A stretch of 28,689 nucleotides of DNA from a virus, in the IMG/VR virus record IMGVR_UViG_3300025669_000156, positions 1-28,689 of that record; one strand, 5' to 3'. The notes below the pieces were generated by a model. The model was not told the origin of the DNA, made no database searches, and saw only the letters and a list, made by a program, of their open reading frames with translations. The position numbers and the translations under genes were made by a program. The first letter of the stretch is position 1; every line of letters begins with the position of its first letter. Below, piece by piece: positions 6,181 to 13,801 of the stretch.

Positions 6181-6480
6181 TTAAGTGTCTTTATATATCC
6201 GCAGCCCAACAGCTTCCTTTGGGCAATGATACTGCGCTCCCAAAAACTGCCTGTCTAACCCCTGTTTCATTTCTTCGTCTGATATTATAGTGTTAAACAA
6301 TTCGGGGGTATATGCGCCTTCTATTTGCAATAACAATTGACGCGCCATTGCGGTTATTATCTCCAGCGCATTTCCCTTTGTCGTTATAGCTTCCGTACTG
6401 TACTCAATTGCCTTCGCACCTGTTTCAATAGATAGCTTAATTTTGTATTTCAATATCACCCTGATTTCCACCCCCTCCAC
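6181..6480 (-). CDS. Hypothetical protein, about 99 aa
   Basis: A soluble protein of unknown family. GTG at 6478-6480 is the longest start. GGAGGGGG lies just inside the frame, so initiation at a GTG or TTG a few codons later (about 6450-6471) is as likely. It begins with beta-rich residues (VILKYKIKLSIETG), has a helical middle (NALEIITAMARQLLLQIEG), and ends near VGLRIYKDT. It is followed by the promoter at 6124-6152, so it closes an operon. Confidence 0.6.
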   Translation of the reverse strand: MEGVEIRVILKYKIKLSIETGAKAIEYSTEAITTKGNALEIITAMARQLLLQIEGAYTPELFNTIISDEEMKQGLDRQFLGAQYHCPKEAVGLRIYKDT

Positions 6481-6489
6481 ATCAAATGT

Positions 6490-6549
6490 CTAGCATATAT
6501 ATTCGCCGCCCAATAACCGGCGTTGATGTCTGCGCTTGAATTCAACCAT
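6490..6549 (-). CDS. Micro-protein, 19 aa, basic
   Basis: ATG at 6547-6549 overlaps the upstream stop (TGATG) and is preceded by the strong SD GGAGGAGGGG. The peptide is very basic (VEFKRRHQRRLLGG) and ends at TAG 6490. The SD strength and exact coupling suggest it is translated. It could instead act as a leader coupling the next gene. Function unknown. Confidence 0.45.
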   Translation of the reverse strand: MVEFKRRHQRRLLGGEYIC

Positions 6550-6965
6550 CACCCCTCCTCCCACATCTTCACCGCGTCAGCCTCGGTCATACGCCCAATC
6601 TCGATCTTGTGTTGATACCGCGAATCATCCCGCCAAGTATAACCGGCGGCGCGAAGTATCTTACTGAGCACCACTATTTCGTCATCTATCGACTGATCCT
6701 CCGGCATAATCATAGACTCGTTGGTGTCGCCTTCCCATTCAGCGGTAAACTCCAACCGCTTAAACCCCTTGTTTGCTGTAAGCCACTCAACAATATCACG
6801 GATTATATTACCAATACCGTTAATGTAACGCTCTCCGGGAATTATCGCAATTACTGCTTCATGTATCTGGGCGGCAAACTCATCTTTGGTGAATTTCCGC
6901 TCATGCATCAACTGCCAGTCTTCCCCTGAATCATAGCCATAATACCCGATATTGTAAAAGTACAT
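6549..6965 (-). CDS. Hypothetical phage protein, 138 aa
   Basis: Family not recognised. The start is ATG at 6963-6965 with AGGAGG 4 nt upstream, overlapping the previous stop as TAATG. The N-terminus is Tyr-rich (YFYNIGYYGYDSGEDW), and the middle is amphipathic with HEAVIAIIPGERYINGIGNI. The C-terminus is acidic (MTEADAVKMWEEG). No signal peptide or membrane helix. It is part of a coupled run with its neighbours on both sides. Confidence 0.72.
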   Translation of the reverse strand: MYFYNIGYYGYDSGEDWQLMHERKFTKDEFAAQIHEAVIAIIPGERYINGIGNIIRDIVEWLTANKGFKRLEFTAEWEGDTNESMIMPEDQSIDDEIVVLSKILRAAGYTWRDDSRYQHKIEIGRMTEADAVKMWEEG

Positions 6966-7183
6966 TATTCCTCCTTCCTTGCTTCATCAAGCCGTATCAG
7001 CCGCCAGCACTCGACCTCTGCGTCCTGCGCCGCCGCAAGTGCCACCTGCGCCTTCTCGACACACTCCATACAGCGTTTCGTATCATCCTGTACCCGCGCA
7101 TACCGCTCATCCAGATCCGCCCGCGTCTTCGCGTGTAAACCCTTTCCGCTATCTAATATTTGAGCTATCTGCTCTAGTGTCAA
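6965..7183 (-). CDS. Small helical protein, 72 aa
   Basis: The start is TTG at 7181-7183 with AAGGTGAAGA ahead, overlapping the upstream stop as TTGA. The peptide is almost entirely helical with heptad-like spacing (DLDERYARVQDDTKRCMECV, then EKAQVALAAAQDAEVECW), so a short coiled coil is likely. It has two Cys in CMEC and one further. Function unknown. Confidence 0.65.
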   Translation of the reverse strand: MTLEQIAQILDSGKGLHAKTRADLDERYARVQDDTKRCMECVEKAQVALAAAQDAEVECWRLIRLDEARKEE

Positions 7184-7371
7184 TCTTCACCTTCCTTGCC
7201 GCGTATAGAGTGAGCGAATATCGTACCCAAGAGCATCCCGTAAGCCATCTCTGCCTCTTCCGCCCGCTCGTTGGCTTGCTCAAGCTGCCGTTCTAACCCC
7301 TTCGCATAGTCAACGGCATACCGGAACTTCTGCCGCCAAAGTGCGCCACTAAGCGCTTTTCGTTTCTTCAT
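7180..7371 (-). CDS. Small basic/coiled-coil protein, 63 aa
   Basis: The start is ATG at 7369-7371, with AAGGAGCGGA just upstream, in preference to a further upstream start with no SD. It opens with a basic stretch (MKKRKALSGALWRQKFRYA) followed by a coiled-coil-like helix (KGLERQLEQANERAEEAEMA). It overlaps both neighbours by a few bases. Possibly nucleic-acid binding; function unknown. Confidence 0.65.
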   Translation of the reverse strand: MKKRKALSGALWRQKFRYAVDYAKGLERQLEQANERAEEAEMAYGMLLGTIFAHSIRGKEGED

Positions 7372-7624
7372 TCCGCTCCTTTTCTTCGATAGTAGGCCTC
7401 GGACACCTTCCCTCCATAAAAATATCAACAGCTAATGGAGGAAGATTACTTGTACGCGACTCACAAGAAATCTGTCTGTGCGCTGGCCGTATTTCCCCCT
7501 TCATCATAACGCGCGTCTCTCGTTGTCTTATCTTGCGTATCAACGTATAGAGAACCCTGAGAGCCATCCTGCTGGCCGCTTTTTCCGCGCGTATTGCCAT
7601 GTATTTTAACCGCAGTTTAATCAT
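7349..7624 (-). CDS. Hypothetical basic protein, 91 aa
   Basis: The start is ATG at 7622-7624 with AAAGGAG ahead. The N-terminal 45 residues are strongly basic and helical (MIKLRLKYMAIRAEKAASRM, then RKIRQRETRVMMKG). The rest is Pro/Glu-rich. Its tail overlaps the next gene start by 23 nt. No family recognised. Confidence 0.6.
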   Translation of the reverse strand: MIKLRLKYMAIRAEKAASRMALRVLYTLIRKIRQRETRVMMKGEIRPAHRQISCESRTSNLPPLAVDIFMEGRCPRPTIEEKERNEETKSA

Positions 7625-7708
7625 CACCGCTCCTTTCTCAAACCCTCATCGGCATAACCACACACTCTTGCCCGCCTTCATCTTTCGGCGTCATTCGCTT
7701 TCATAAGG

Positions 7709-8311
7709 TTAAAGCCCCCACATATGATTATCCATGATATTCTTTATCCGCTCCGTCCAGTGCGGATCCTCCATTGGTATTACCCCTCCATGGCAAACAA
7801 TATCGCCTGACGGCTCAACCAGTTCCAGATATTTCTTGAACGACGCCGAACCCGTGTCTATCGAGACAATATAGGCGTCTCGCTCGGCATCATATAGCAC
7901 GGCACCAAACGTATCCCACAATAGCGACTTGCATGGGTGTAAGTCGTCTAAATAGAATCTTGTAATCCCTTCACTTACAGGAAAATGGGCAAGCAGCGGT
8001 ACGTGAGTCAATCTCGGATATGCTTGACGAATACGACTATCTATTTTATCCACTTTCACCATACACTTCTCCGCCGCTCCCTTTGCTATCGCTTCCGCCC
8101 GCTCTCTGATAAAGTCATCAACGGGATTCTGGATACTCATACCCGCAAAATGATTCCCGTCCTTATCGGTGAGAATACATATCGTCATCGCGGGCGTGTG
8201 CGTCACCACTCGATGAAACACGACCGACTTAGTATTTCTGTCCACCCGCTTCCCCCACCAATACTCTTCAGACACTATTTTATCCTTAACTTGCTCGTGA
8301 AACTTTTGCAT
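7709..8311 (-). CDS. Hypothetical protein, 200 aa
   Basis: The start is ATG at 8309-8311 with AAAGGAG 7 nt upstream. It is a soluble mixed alpha/beta protein with no motif I can assign. Notable segments are EEYWWGKRVDR, TICILTDKDGNHFAGMSIQN, FYLDDLHPCKSLLWDTFG and a C-terminal HGGVIPMEDPHWTERI. Spacers of 26 nt (upstream) and about 85 nt (downstream) flank it. The downstream one contains a possible 18-codon frame (7638-7694) without a good SD. Confidence 0.75.
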   Translation of the reverse strand: MQKFHEQVKDKIVSEEYWWGKRVDRNTKSVVFHRVVTHTPAMTICILTDKDGNHFAGMSIQNPVDDFIRERAEAIAKGAAEKCMVKVDKIDSRIRQAYPRLTHVPLLAHFPVSEGITRFYLDDLHPCKSLLWDTFGAVLYDAERDAYIVSIDTGSASFKKYLELVEPSGDIVCHGGVIPMEDPHWTERIKNIMDNHMWGL

Positions 8312-8337
8312 TAGTTATCTCCTTTCGTCATGTTTTA

Positions 8338-8556
8338 CTACCATGACTTGCTGTCTGCGTCAGCCACGTCAAAACGTATGCCATGCGAGATAGCTCTGTA
8401 TTCGGTGTGACATTTAGGACACTCGACAACATTCCCGTGCGCTACTCCCTCTCCGCCAAACCTTGCCCTACACGAGCAACCTATCTTCCACCCACCGGCA
8501 CTGAATAGCTCCGTCCACTTGAAGGCTTGCGTGAACTTGCCTTTATTATCAGCCAT
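8338..8556 (-). CDS. Small zinc-ribbon-like protein, 72 aa
   Basis: The start is ATG at 8554-8556, just after the upstream stop. Cysteines are arranged as CSC...ECPKC (CxC, about 16 residues, CxxC), which fits a zinc ribbon or knuckle. A long Gly/aromatic N-terminal part (FKWTELFSAGGWKIG) precedes it. It likely binds nucleic acid or a protein partner through zinc; the role is unknown. Confidence 0.65.
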   Translation of the reverse strand: MADNKGKFTQAFKWTELFSAGGWKIGCSCRARFGGEGVAHGNVVECPKCHTEYRAISHGIRFDVADADSKSW

Positions 8557-8558
8557 AC

Positions 8559-8792
8559 TCAAATACCCGCCTTGTCCATTTCGCCCACCCAACCACTATA
8601 ATCTTCCCATTCAGCATAGCCGCCCCTTTCACAGAAGACAAATACCGCACAGCCTTCGCAGGAACTTTCTGGATAACCTCCCTTGTATCCATCATAAGCC
8701 ATGCAAACATCCTTCAGTATTGCCATGAATTTGGTCACATCCGCGCCAGACATGCTATGCTTTGAAAATATCTGTTGAATCTCGTCTATCAA
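8559..8792 (-). CDS. Small protein with Cys motif, 77 aa
   Basis: The start is taken as TTG at 8790-8792, at the position where the other copies of the recurrent SD cassette place ATG. A GTG three codons earlier (8801) lies too close to GGAG. The N-terminal helix is amphipathic (LIDEIQQIFSKHSMSG). Cysteines cluster in SCEGCAVFVFC, and the tail is aromatic (YAEWEDYSGWVGEMD). It may bind a metal. Function unknown. Confidence 0.6.
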   Translation of the reverse strand: MIDEIQQIFSKHSMSGADVTKFMAILKDVCMAYDGYKGGYPESSCEGCAVFVFCERGGYAEWEDYSGWVGEMDKAGI

Positions 8793-8793
8793 A

Positions 8794-8810
8794 TCAATCA
8801 CGCTCCTTTT
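8794..8810 (-). promoter_or_regulatory. Recurrent SD cassette (copy a)
   Basis: Minus strand AAAAGGAGCGTGATTGA. It is one of about a dozen copies of the same stop/SD/start junction in the window. Others are at 9236-9252, 13724-13740, 14610-14625, 14818-14836, 15003-15019, 15445-15462, 15811-15826, 16285-16299 (partial), 18297-18313, 18846-18861 and 19028-19043. It resembles the 16S 3'-end complement AAAGGAGGTGATCC. Confidence 0.6.
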
Positions 8811-8811
8811 A

Positions 8812-9234
8812 TCAATACAAAAATAGGTTTTCCTTTATGAACCATTCAAATATACCCCTTTGGATTTCTCCCATCCTGATCTTGTTCTCCCTTTTCAGAG
8901 AAAACCTTCCAGTCGCCACCTTTAGAATATCAAGCAGCTCTTTCTCCGTCTGCGTTACCGCACTTCCACTGTTCTTTTGCAGCGCGTCAACGAGAGGCGT
9001 CATCTCCTTGACTTCTGCCGCCGATATCGACTCTTTAGCCTCGCGCTCCTTCTTAACCGCAATATACTTGAGATAGCCGCCTTCTTCCATATCGATAATG
9101 ATGTCGCCCACGCCAAGCCCCTCCATCGCCGTATCTGCCGGGACATTCGCCGAACTTATGTCTTTGCAAAATCCCGACCAATCGCATCCATTCAGGAAAA
9201 ACCTCACATGCCCGATGTAAATCTTCGTATCCAT
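8812..9234 (-). CDS. Hypothetical protein, 140 aa
   Basis: The start is ATG at 9232-9234, 11 nt after the GGAG of the recurrent cassette. The N-terminal half is beta-rich (KIYIGHVRFFLNGCDWSGF, GLGVGDIIIDMEEGGYLKYI). The C-terminal half is helical and charged (SISAAEVKEMTPLVDALQ, EKELLDILKVATGRFSL). It is soluble and of no recognised family. The small Cys-motif gene follows 19 nt later. Confidence 0.68.
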   Translation of the reverse strand: MDTKIYIGHVRFFLNGCDWSGFCKDISSANVPADTAMEGLGVGDIIIDMEEGGYLKYIAVKKEREAKESISAAEVKEMTPLVDALQKNSGSAVTQTEKELLDILKVATGRFSLKRENKIRMGEIQRGIFEWFIKENLFLY

Positions 9235-9251
9235 TCTCAATTACGCTCCTT

Positions 9252-9605
9252 TCACTCCACGACATACCGCACTAGCCAACCCCGTTTCATGAAGCTATCG
9301 CGCAGTTTGTCAAACTTCTCATCATAATTTATCATCAGCGGCAACGTAACGCACAATTCCAGCGTTTCGCCACCCGTCATCCAGTCGAATGATAGGTAAA
9401 ATATACCGGCGGCCTGTAGCTCCATAGCTGTCTGCGTGTCGGTTATCGGCGGCTTGTCTGCAAGCAAACATTCCACCTGTTGACCTAGAGACTCCCTTTC
9501 TGATACGCCTTCTCGATAACCCACACTAAAGCCCAAAAGCAAACTTCCGGCTATCATGCAAATGATACCAATTGCCGTCCATAACGATCTCAGATTACCC
9601 GTCAT
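9252..9605 (-). CDS. Membrane-anchored hypothetical protein, 117 aa
   Basis: The start is ATG at 9603-9605 after GGGAGGGTGATTTGGG, an extended SD. Residues ~9-29 form a transmembrane helix (AIGIICMIAGSLLLGFSVGY) followed by a charged region, so a type II-like anchor is likely. The C-terminal part (GIFYLSFDWMTGGETLEL) is soluble. Function unknown. Phage membrane proteins of this size include lysis or superinfection factors, but nothing specific supports that here. Confidence 0.65.
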   Translation of the reverse strand: MTGNLRSLWTAIGIICMIAGSLLLGFSVGYREGVSERESLGQQVECLLADKPPITDTQTAMELQAAGIFYLSFDWMTGGETLELCVTLPLMINYDEKFDKLRDSFMKRGWLVRYVVE

Positions 9606-9623
9606 CCCAAATCACCCTCCCTT

Positions 9624-9992
9624 CTAAAACGGTATATCATCATCCGCACCGTCGCCAGCTTTCTTCTTCCCGCCCAAGAACTGCACACGGTCGGCAACCA
9701 CGCTCAACTTACTATGCTTCTGCCCTTCCTTCTCCCACGAGTCGAACTTAAGTCGCCCCTCAACAAATACCGCCCGACCTTTCTCGAGATAATTCGCGCA
9801 GTTCTCAGCCGTCTTATTCCATGTCGTTATGTCAATGAAGCAGACCATCTCGTGCTTTTCGCCGTCCTTGTCGGTGTAGGTCTCATTCACGGCAAGTCCG
9901 AAATCGCACACAGGCGCACCGGAAGGAATATATTTCAGTTCCGGGTCGCGGGTTAAGTTACCGATAAGAAACACTTTGTTCAGATTTGGCAT
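9624..9992 (-). CDS. ssb: Single-stranded DNA-binding protein
   Basis: The product is 122 aa. The start is ATG at 9990-9992 after AAAAGGAG. It has the OB-fold signature (LNKVFLIGNLTRDPELKYIP, FGLAVNETYTD, FIDITTWNKTAENCANYLEK, GRAVFVEGRLK, VVADRVQFLGGKK) and ends in the acidic tail DDDIPF that recruits partners such as helicases and nucleases. It is shorter than cellular SSB (about 150-178 aa) because the Gly/Pro linker is minimal, as is common in phages. It binds ssDNA during phage replication. It starts right at the stop of the DHH phosphoesterase gene (TAAATG), so the two are coupled. Confidence 0.96.
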   Translation of the reverse strand: MPNLNKVFLIGNLTRDPELKYIPSGAPVCDFGLAVNETYTDKDGEKHEMVCFIDITTWNKTAENCANYLEKGRAVFVEGRLKFDSWEKEGQKHSKLSVVADRVQFLGGKKKAGDGADDDIPF

Positions 9993-10862
9993 TTAGCTCT
10001 CCTTTTCTGTTACCAAAAACGGTGGGTAGTTACATTGGAAGCCAGCCGCCCCTTTGTGTCCACCACCGCGCTTGCCGTTCCATTCGTATTCCTTCGCTAT
10101 CTCAGATACATCAATGTCGGGCTTGTTGGAATACAGCGATACTGTCCAGCATCCGTTCTTGCCTTCATAAGAGAACGCCAACCAGACATCCGCATCAGGT
10201 TCTATAACTTCAAATGGCTCACTGCCCCTGAAATAGTTGGACGCATAGCATTTATAGCCTTCAAAGTCTACCCAGAAACCGTTTGTTTCAACGATAGACG
10301 CCGCCTCGCCTTCAAATGCAGCACGAATTACCCTGCCGTTTCTGAGCGTATCGCTCAAGGTATTCTCAACCCTTAGCCTATCTCTCCAGAAAGACAAGTT
10401 ATCAGGACTCTTATCTATACCCTTCAAACCATAGTATAAATCCCGCGTTGTATCGCCATACTCAAATCTCCATACATCTCTATCCGCAATGAGCTTCACT
10501 ATCTGAGGTATTTCGCCCCAAGTGTCAAAGTATCGCCATGTCAACTGACACGCCGCAACGCCACTCTGCCTGATACCTTTGATATTTCCAGCAAAGTCAA
10601 TAAACTGGTCATACTTCTCAATAGCTGTCTTGTGGTGATCTATCCAAATTACATCTTCAGTTATCGCCAACAGTTCCGTCATTTCCTCTGGTTCGATTGA
10701 GTAATCAACGATATAAACTCTCTCATTATCTGCAATCGTATTCAATGGAAATTCATCACCATACTGACACTTTATAAACTCAATACCATCACACCTTTCA
10801 AATTTTCGGACAATCGCCGCCGCACACTTACCGTCATTATCGTTGTGATAAAAGACTTTCAT
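9993..10862 (-). CDS. DHH-family phosphoesterase
   Basis: The product is 289 aa. The start is ATG at 10860-10862 with AAAGGAG 7 nt upstream; an in-frame extension to 10895 lacks an SD. Motifs are HNDNDGKCAA (6-15), DYS (53-55), IDHHK (74-78) and a C-terminal DHHA1-type GGGHKGAAGF (266-275). Together these define a Mn-dependent DHH-DHHA1 phosphoesterase of the oligoribonuclease/NrnA or cyclic-dinucleotide phosphodiesterase kind. The substrate could be short RNA, pApA/c-di-AMP or inorganic polyphosphate. It is adjacent to ssb, which favours a nucleic-acid or nucleotide recycling role. Confidence 0.9.
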   Translation of the reverse strand: MKVFYHNDNDGKCAAAIVRKFERCDGIEFIKCQYGDEFPLNTIADNERVYIVDYSIEPEEMTELLAITEDVIWIDHHKTAIEKYDQFIDFAGNIKGIRQSGVAACQLTWRYFDTWGEIPQIVKLIADRDVWRFEYGDTTRDLYYGLKGIDKSPDNLSFWRDRLRVENTLSDTLRNGRVIRAAFEGEAASIVETNGFWVDFEGYKCYASNYFRGSEPFEVIEPDADVWLAFSYEGKNGCWTVSLYSNKPDIDVSEIAKEYEWNGKRGGGHKGAAGFQCNYPPFLVTEKES

Positions 10863-10922
10863 TTCAAGTCTCCTTTCCCTTTGTAATTGTTGCAAACTTA
10901 ATCATAGGCCGGAAAATTGCGG

Positions 10923-11201
10923 TTATATATTTGGGCTTTTCGGTGTTGCAGGTAAGCCCGCTTCTTTACACTTCTCCAGAAGGGCTTTCCCGTATCCATC
11001 CATATCTATCTCTATATAGTTAAATTTGCGCTCTTCACGAAGTTCCTTAATCTGTCTAACTACAGCGCCTAGCGCGGCCGAGCTTCGGTCAGCATCTCCT
11101 TCCACTAACACCGTCCGTTCCTTAACTTCGTATGCAACGTGAATCAGACTACCCAAAACGTTATTCGCAAGAACCGTTAATTTCCTATAATGTACGTTCA
11201 T
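10923..11201 (-). CDS. Hypothetical protein, 92 aa
   Basis: The start is ATG at 11199-11201 with AAGGGG 6 nt upstream. It has an alpha/beta pattern (RKLTVLANNVLGSLIHVAYE, then a VLVEGDADRSSAALGAVVRQ helix), a second strand (FNYIEIDMDGYG) and a helical end. No catalytic motif is recognisable. Its position between a DHH phosphoesterase and a deoxyribosyltransferase-like gene suggests nucleotide metabolism by association only. Confidence 0.65.
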   Translation of the reverse strand: MNVHYRKLTVLANNVLGSLIHVAYEVKERTVLVEGDADRSSAALGAVVRQIKELREERKFNYIEIDMDGYGKALLEKCKEAGLPATPKSPNI

Positions 11202-11214
11202 AATATCCCCTTTT

Positions 11215-11667
11215 CTATGGTGTCAGAATCGCTCTCACAACAGCGATCCCCTTTTCCAACTCATCCACAATCCGCATAGCCGTCTCCGTGACTTCCCAAC
11301 TATCGTGAACGTTCCCTTTATCCATCACGGCGACAACCGGCTTCTGCCAACACTTTGCATATGCCAGTTCAGCAAGAGCGCCGCCGCTCTTGCACTGAAC
11401 ATCACCTTCAACAATGAAATTCGCCAGGATCGCATCACACCGCTGGACATTGAAGAACGCCCGCGCCGCTATCGCCTTCGGGTTATTCATGAGCGAGTCC
11501 GTGTACTCAGCCGCAAGCGCATCAACGCCCACGATATCGTCGCCAGCCAACGTAGGGATAGCCTTAATATGCGGCGGCAAGCTGTCAATGACGTGCTTCT
11601 GCCAGCCCCAGACGGCATCATAACTGCGCCCTAACATCGGGCAGACCAAATAAACTAAGTGTTCCAA
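11215..11667 (-). CDS. Nucleoside 2-deoxyribosyltransferase-like protein
   Basis: The product is 150 aa. The start is TTG at 11665-11667 with AAAGGA 8 nt upstream. It shows the NDT fold signature: an N-terminal strand (VYLVCPM), an RCDAILANF segment, then a GGALAELAYAKCWQKPVVAV segment, whose Glu is in the position of the catalytic nucleophile. The family transfers 2-deoxyribose between bases or hydrolyses nucleotides. In phages it may serve nucleotide salvage or modified-base metabolism. A second, divergent member is at 15003-15443. The assignment is by motif pattern. Confidence 0.72.
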   Translation of the reverse strand: MEHLVYLVCPMLGRSYDAVWGWQKHVIDSLPPHIKAIPTLAGDDIVGVDALAAEYTDSLMNNPKAIAARAFFNVQRCDAILANFIVEGDVQCKSGGALAELAYAKCWQKPVVAVMDKGNVHDSWEVTETAMRIVDELEKGIAVVRAILTP

Positions 11668-11680
11668 GATTGTGTTCCTT

Positions 11681-12385
11681 TCAAAAATTGAATGTTATTT
11701 GTAATTGTTCCCACTCAAATTGCAACCTAAAGCTTTCGATGCTTCGGTCTTCCTTAAACGTGCCGCGCGTCCTTGCGTCCATCACTTCCAGCCGCTTCCA
11801 GAGCTTAGGGTAATACAGATATAACGCCCTGAGTTCCGACTCTCTTTGCAACGGGCAACAGAAGCACGACACGCGCTTGAAATGGTGATACAGACCGCTC
11901 CAATCAAAACCTTTCTCGTAACAACAGGCAAGGCAATCGGCTTCAGTCCAGCCCCAATCAACCAACGGATAACGCGCATTCGGTCGCTGTAGCTCCGCGC
12001 TGGACTCAATACGGCCAGCTTCATCGGCGGCAATGCCAATATATTCGAGGCATCCTTGGGCTTTCTGTTTCAGCATATTCAACTTCAACCGCGTACACCA
12101 GCGGCTATTAGGTCGCGCCCATCCATAGCCGGTCTTCTTCTCGCCGTTCCGGGCATTGACAATGTGTTCGGATAGCATGTGGTCAAATGACTGCTTGTAT
12201 TTCAACCGAGTTATCTCCCGCCCGATATACCGCTCAACCTTGTCAACATGCTCAAGCAACTGCGGAAACTCCCACCCGGTATCGAAGAACAATATCTGGT
12301 CAACTGGCATGTTGAGTTCCAGCATACGCAAAAGCATTGCCGTCGAGTCCTTGCCGCCGCTGAATGATACGGAATGCCGTGTCAA
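11681..12385 (-). CDS. PAPS-reductase/ATP pyrophosphatase (N-type) family protein
   Basis: The product is 234 aa. The start is TTG at 12383-12385. Its SD (AAAGGAGCA) lies inside the last codons of the upstream gene. SGGKDS at 9-14 is the PP-loop that binds ATP, and FFDTGWEFPQ follows. Cys residues in RWCTRLK, ADCLACCYEKG and VSCFCCPLQ could hold an iron-sulfur cluster or zinc. Phage members of this superfamily are not necessarily sulfate reducers. Related PP-loop enzymes sulfur-modify DNA (DndC) or RNA, so a modification role is possible. Confidence 0.87.
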   Translation of the reverse strand: MTRHSVSFSGGKDSTAMLLRMLELNMPVDQILFFDTGWEFPQLLEHVDKVERYIGREITRLKYKQSFDHMLSEHIVNARNGEKKTGYGWARPNSRWCTRLKLNMLKQKAQGCLEYIGIAADEAGRIESSAELQRPNARYPLVDWGWTEADCLACCYEKGFDWSGLYHHFKRVSCFCCPLQRESELRALYLYYPKLWKRLEVMDARTRGTFKEDRSIESFRLQFEWEQLQITFNF

Positions 12386-12387
12386 AT

Positions 12388-13338
12388 CTATGCTCCTTTC
12401 GCCTCAATCTTCCGTTCGTGAATCTTATCGCCAAATATCGCAAACATACGCCCTTCTTCTGTCTGCACTATCGGTATCTGCTGCACCTGAAACTCGCCGC
12501 CGGGGAATATTGTAATCGTGCAAACGCCCTGCTGCCAGTCTACGTGCTTTTTGTATGTCGCGTGCAGGTCACAGAGGCAGCCGCCCTCATACCCCACAAG
12601 CTGATGCTTTGCCTGTGTCTTGAAATGCGAGCCGAGCCGGTGAGTATGCCCCTGTATCAATGACACTCCCATATCTTCTACCAACGACTTGGCTGTATAT
12701 GCGCTTTGCTTCCGTACCCTATCCCAATGCCCAACGATTATCTTCCCTAAATCGTATTCGCTCTCTTTGTTGACCGCTGGATTAAATACGATACCCAATT
12801 CTTCCAGCCCCAACAAACCGTCAATTCTGCTTTCGGCAAACCCAAGAAATGCGGGTGCATGTTTGGCTATATAGCTCAATATCCGCCAGTCATGATTGCC
12901 TTCATTGTATATATATTTCGCATTCGGAAAAGTCTCGCGCCAGAGCTTCAACTGTTCTTTCTTAGACTCAAGCTGCGCTTTCAGCTTTGGCGGATCTGGC
13001 TTAGTCTTGCAAAAGGCTGACACCTCGTAGCAATCGCACCCATCGCCATTATCAATAATTACATGCGGATTAAAATGTTTCGCTATTTCCAACGCCATGT
13101 CGAGTGCGTTCTGGTCATGGAAGTCGTGATGCGTATCACCATAGACAAATACCAGCTTGACTTCAGAAGCTTCCAGCTCTCGACCCTTGTCGTTAAAAAC
13201 AATATTTCGCACTGAGTCAACAGACGTATCGAACCCGAACTCAACCTTGACCAGCTCGACTATATTGCGATATGTTGTACCTTCTTTTTTCAACGCACAT
13301 ATTCGCGCTTTCTCTTTATCAGTCCAGTTATGTGTCAT
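12388..13338 (-). CDS. HTH-metallophosphoesterase fusion
   Basis: The product is 316 aa. The start is ATG at 13336-13338 after AAAAGGAG. Residues 1-50 resemble a helix-turn-helix (WTDKEKARICALKKEGTTYR, then DTSVDSVRNIV). Residues ~60-290 are a calcineurin-like phosphoesterase with GDTHHD (67-72), NGD (97-99), GNHD (147-150), GHW (203-205) and GHTH (230-233), the complete two-metal site. The HTH suggests a DNA- or RNA-directed phosphatase or nuclease. It ends in AKGA-stop, whose codons double as the SD of the next gene. It is distinct from the smaller phosphoesterase at 3548-4243. Confidence 0.88.
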   Translation of the reverse strand: MTHNWTDKEKARICALKKEGTTYRNIVELVKVEFGFDTSVDSVRNIVFNDKGRELEASEVKLVFVYGDTHHDFHDQNALDMALEIAKHFNPHVIIDNGDGCDCYEVSAFCKTKPDPPKLKAQLESKKEQLKLWRETFPNAKYIYNEGNHDWRILSYIAKHAPAFLGFAESRIDGLLGLEELGIVFNPAVNKESEYDLGKIIVGHWDRVRKQSAYTAKSLVEDMGVSLIQGHTHRLGSHFKTQAKHQLVGYEGGCLCDLHATYKKHVDWQQGVCTITIFPGGEFQVQQIPIVQTEEGRMFAIFGDKIHERKIEAKGA

Positions 13339-13353
13339 ACTTTCTCCTTTTCG

Positions 13354-13722
13354 TTAATTGTCAAACCAGAACACCAACCGCACAGGGTACTCAGCCGCTA
13401 TAGCCTCCATCGTAGATAGAACTTTATCTAGTATTCTGCAACCTTCCAGCACAAGAAGGCGTAACGCCGCAACACTCACTTCGTCAAGCGTCAACCATGA
13501 CGGCGTATGCCGGTCGGGGTCATTATACCACCAATCAGCAACTTCTATACTCATATCATTGGGAATACCTTTAGCTTCAATGACTGGCTCAATATCCGGC
13601 CTTCGAAGCGTCCCCGCCATGAGCGCAAAGAGTGTATAGCTCTGGTCAATATCTACTTCTTGAAAGAACTTCCACTTATCGCCGTCTTTGCGTTCCAGAA
13701 ATGCGTGTATATCACAACCCAT
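13354..13722 (-). CDS. Conserved phage protein with MGCDIH start, 122 aa
   Basis: The start is ATG at 13720-13722 in the recurrent SD cassette. The sequence begins MGCDIHAFLERKDGDKW and continues with YTLFALMAGTLRRPD, GIPNDMS and HTPSWLTLDEV. I recognise this combination from uncharacterised phage and prophage proteins, usually written MGCDIH. Function is unknown. It is the first gene after the promoter at 13773-13801, with a leader of about 45 nt. Confidence 0.75.
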   Translation of the reverse strand: MGCDIHAFLERKDGDKWKFFQEVDIDQSYTLFALMAGTLRRPDIEPVIEAKGIPNDMSIEVADWWYNDPDRHTPSWLTLDEVSVAALRLLVLEGCRILDKVLSTMEAIAAEYPVRLVFWFDN

Positions 13723-13772
13723 TCTCAATCACTCTCCTTCCATTTAACCAACAAGATATATACCCTCTATTT

Positions 13773-13801
13773 ATTATACTGCATTTATAGGTAAAAGTCA
13801 A
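13773..13801 (-). promoter_or_regulatory. Strong sigma70 promoter
   Basis: On the minus strand: -35 TTGACT, 17-nt spacer, -10 TATAAT (perfect). Transcription would start near 13766, about 45 nt before the ATG at 13722. The -35 overlaps the stop codon of the small gene at 13798-13941. It should drive the phosphoesterase, PP-loop, NDT-like, DHH and ssb genes. Confidence 0.85.

Noticed and set aside
7638-7694. 18-codon frame between the 200-aa gene and the next gene
   Set aside because: It fits a gap but lacks a convincing SD, so it is not listed as a gene.
10866-10907. 13-codon frame covering the SD of the DHH gene
   Set aside because: It has no SD of its own. It is probably chance within a 60-nt spacer.
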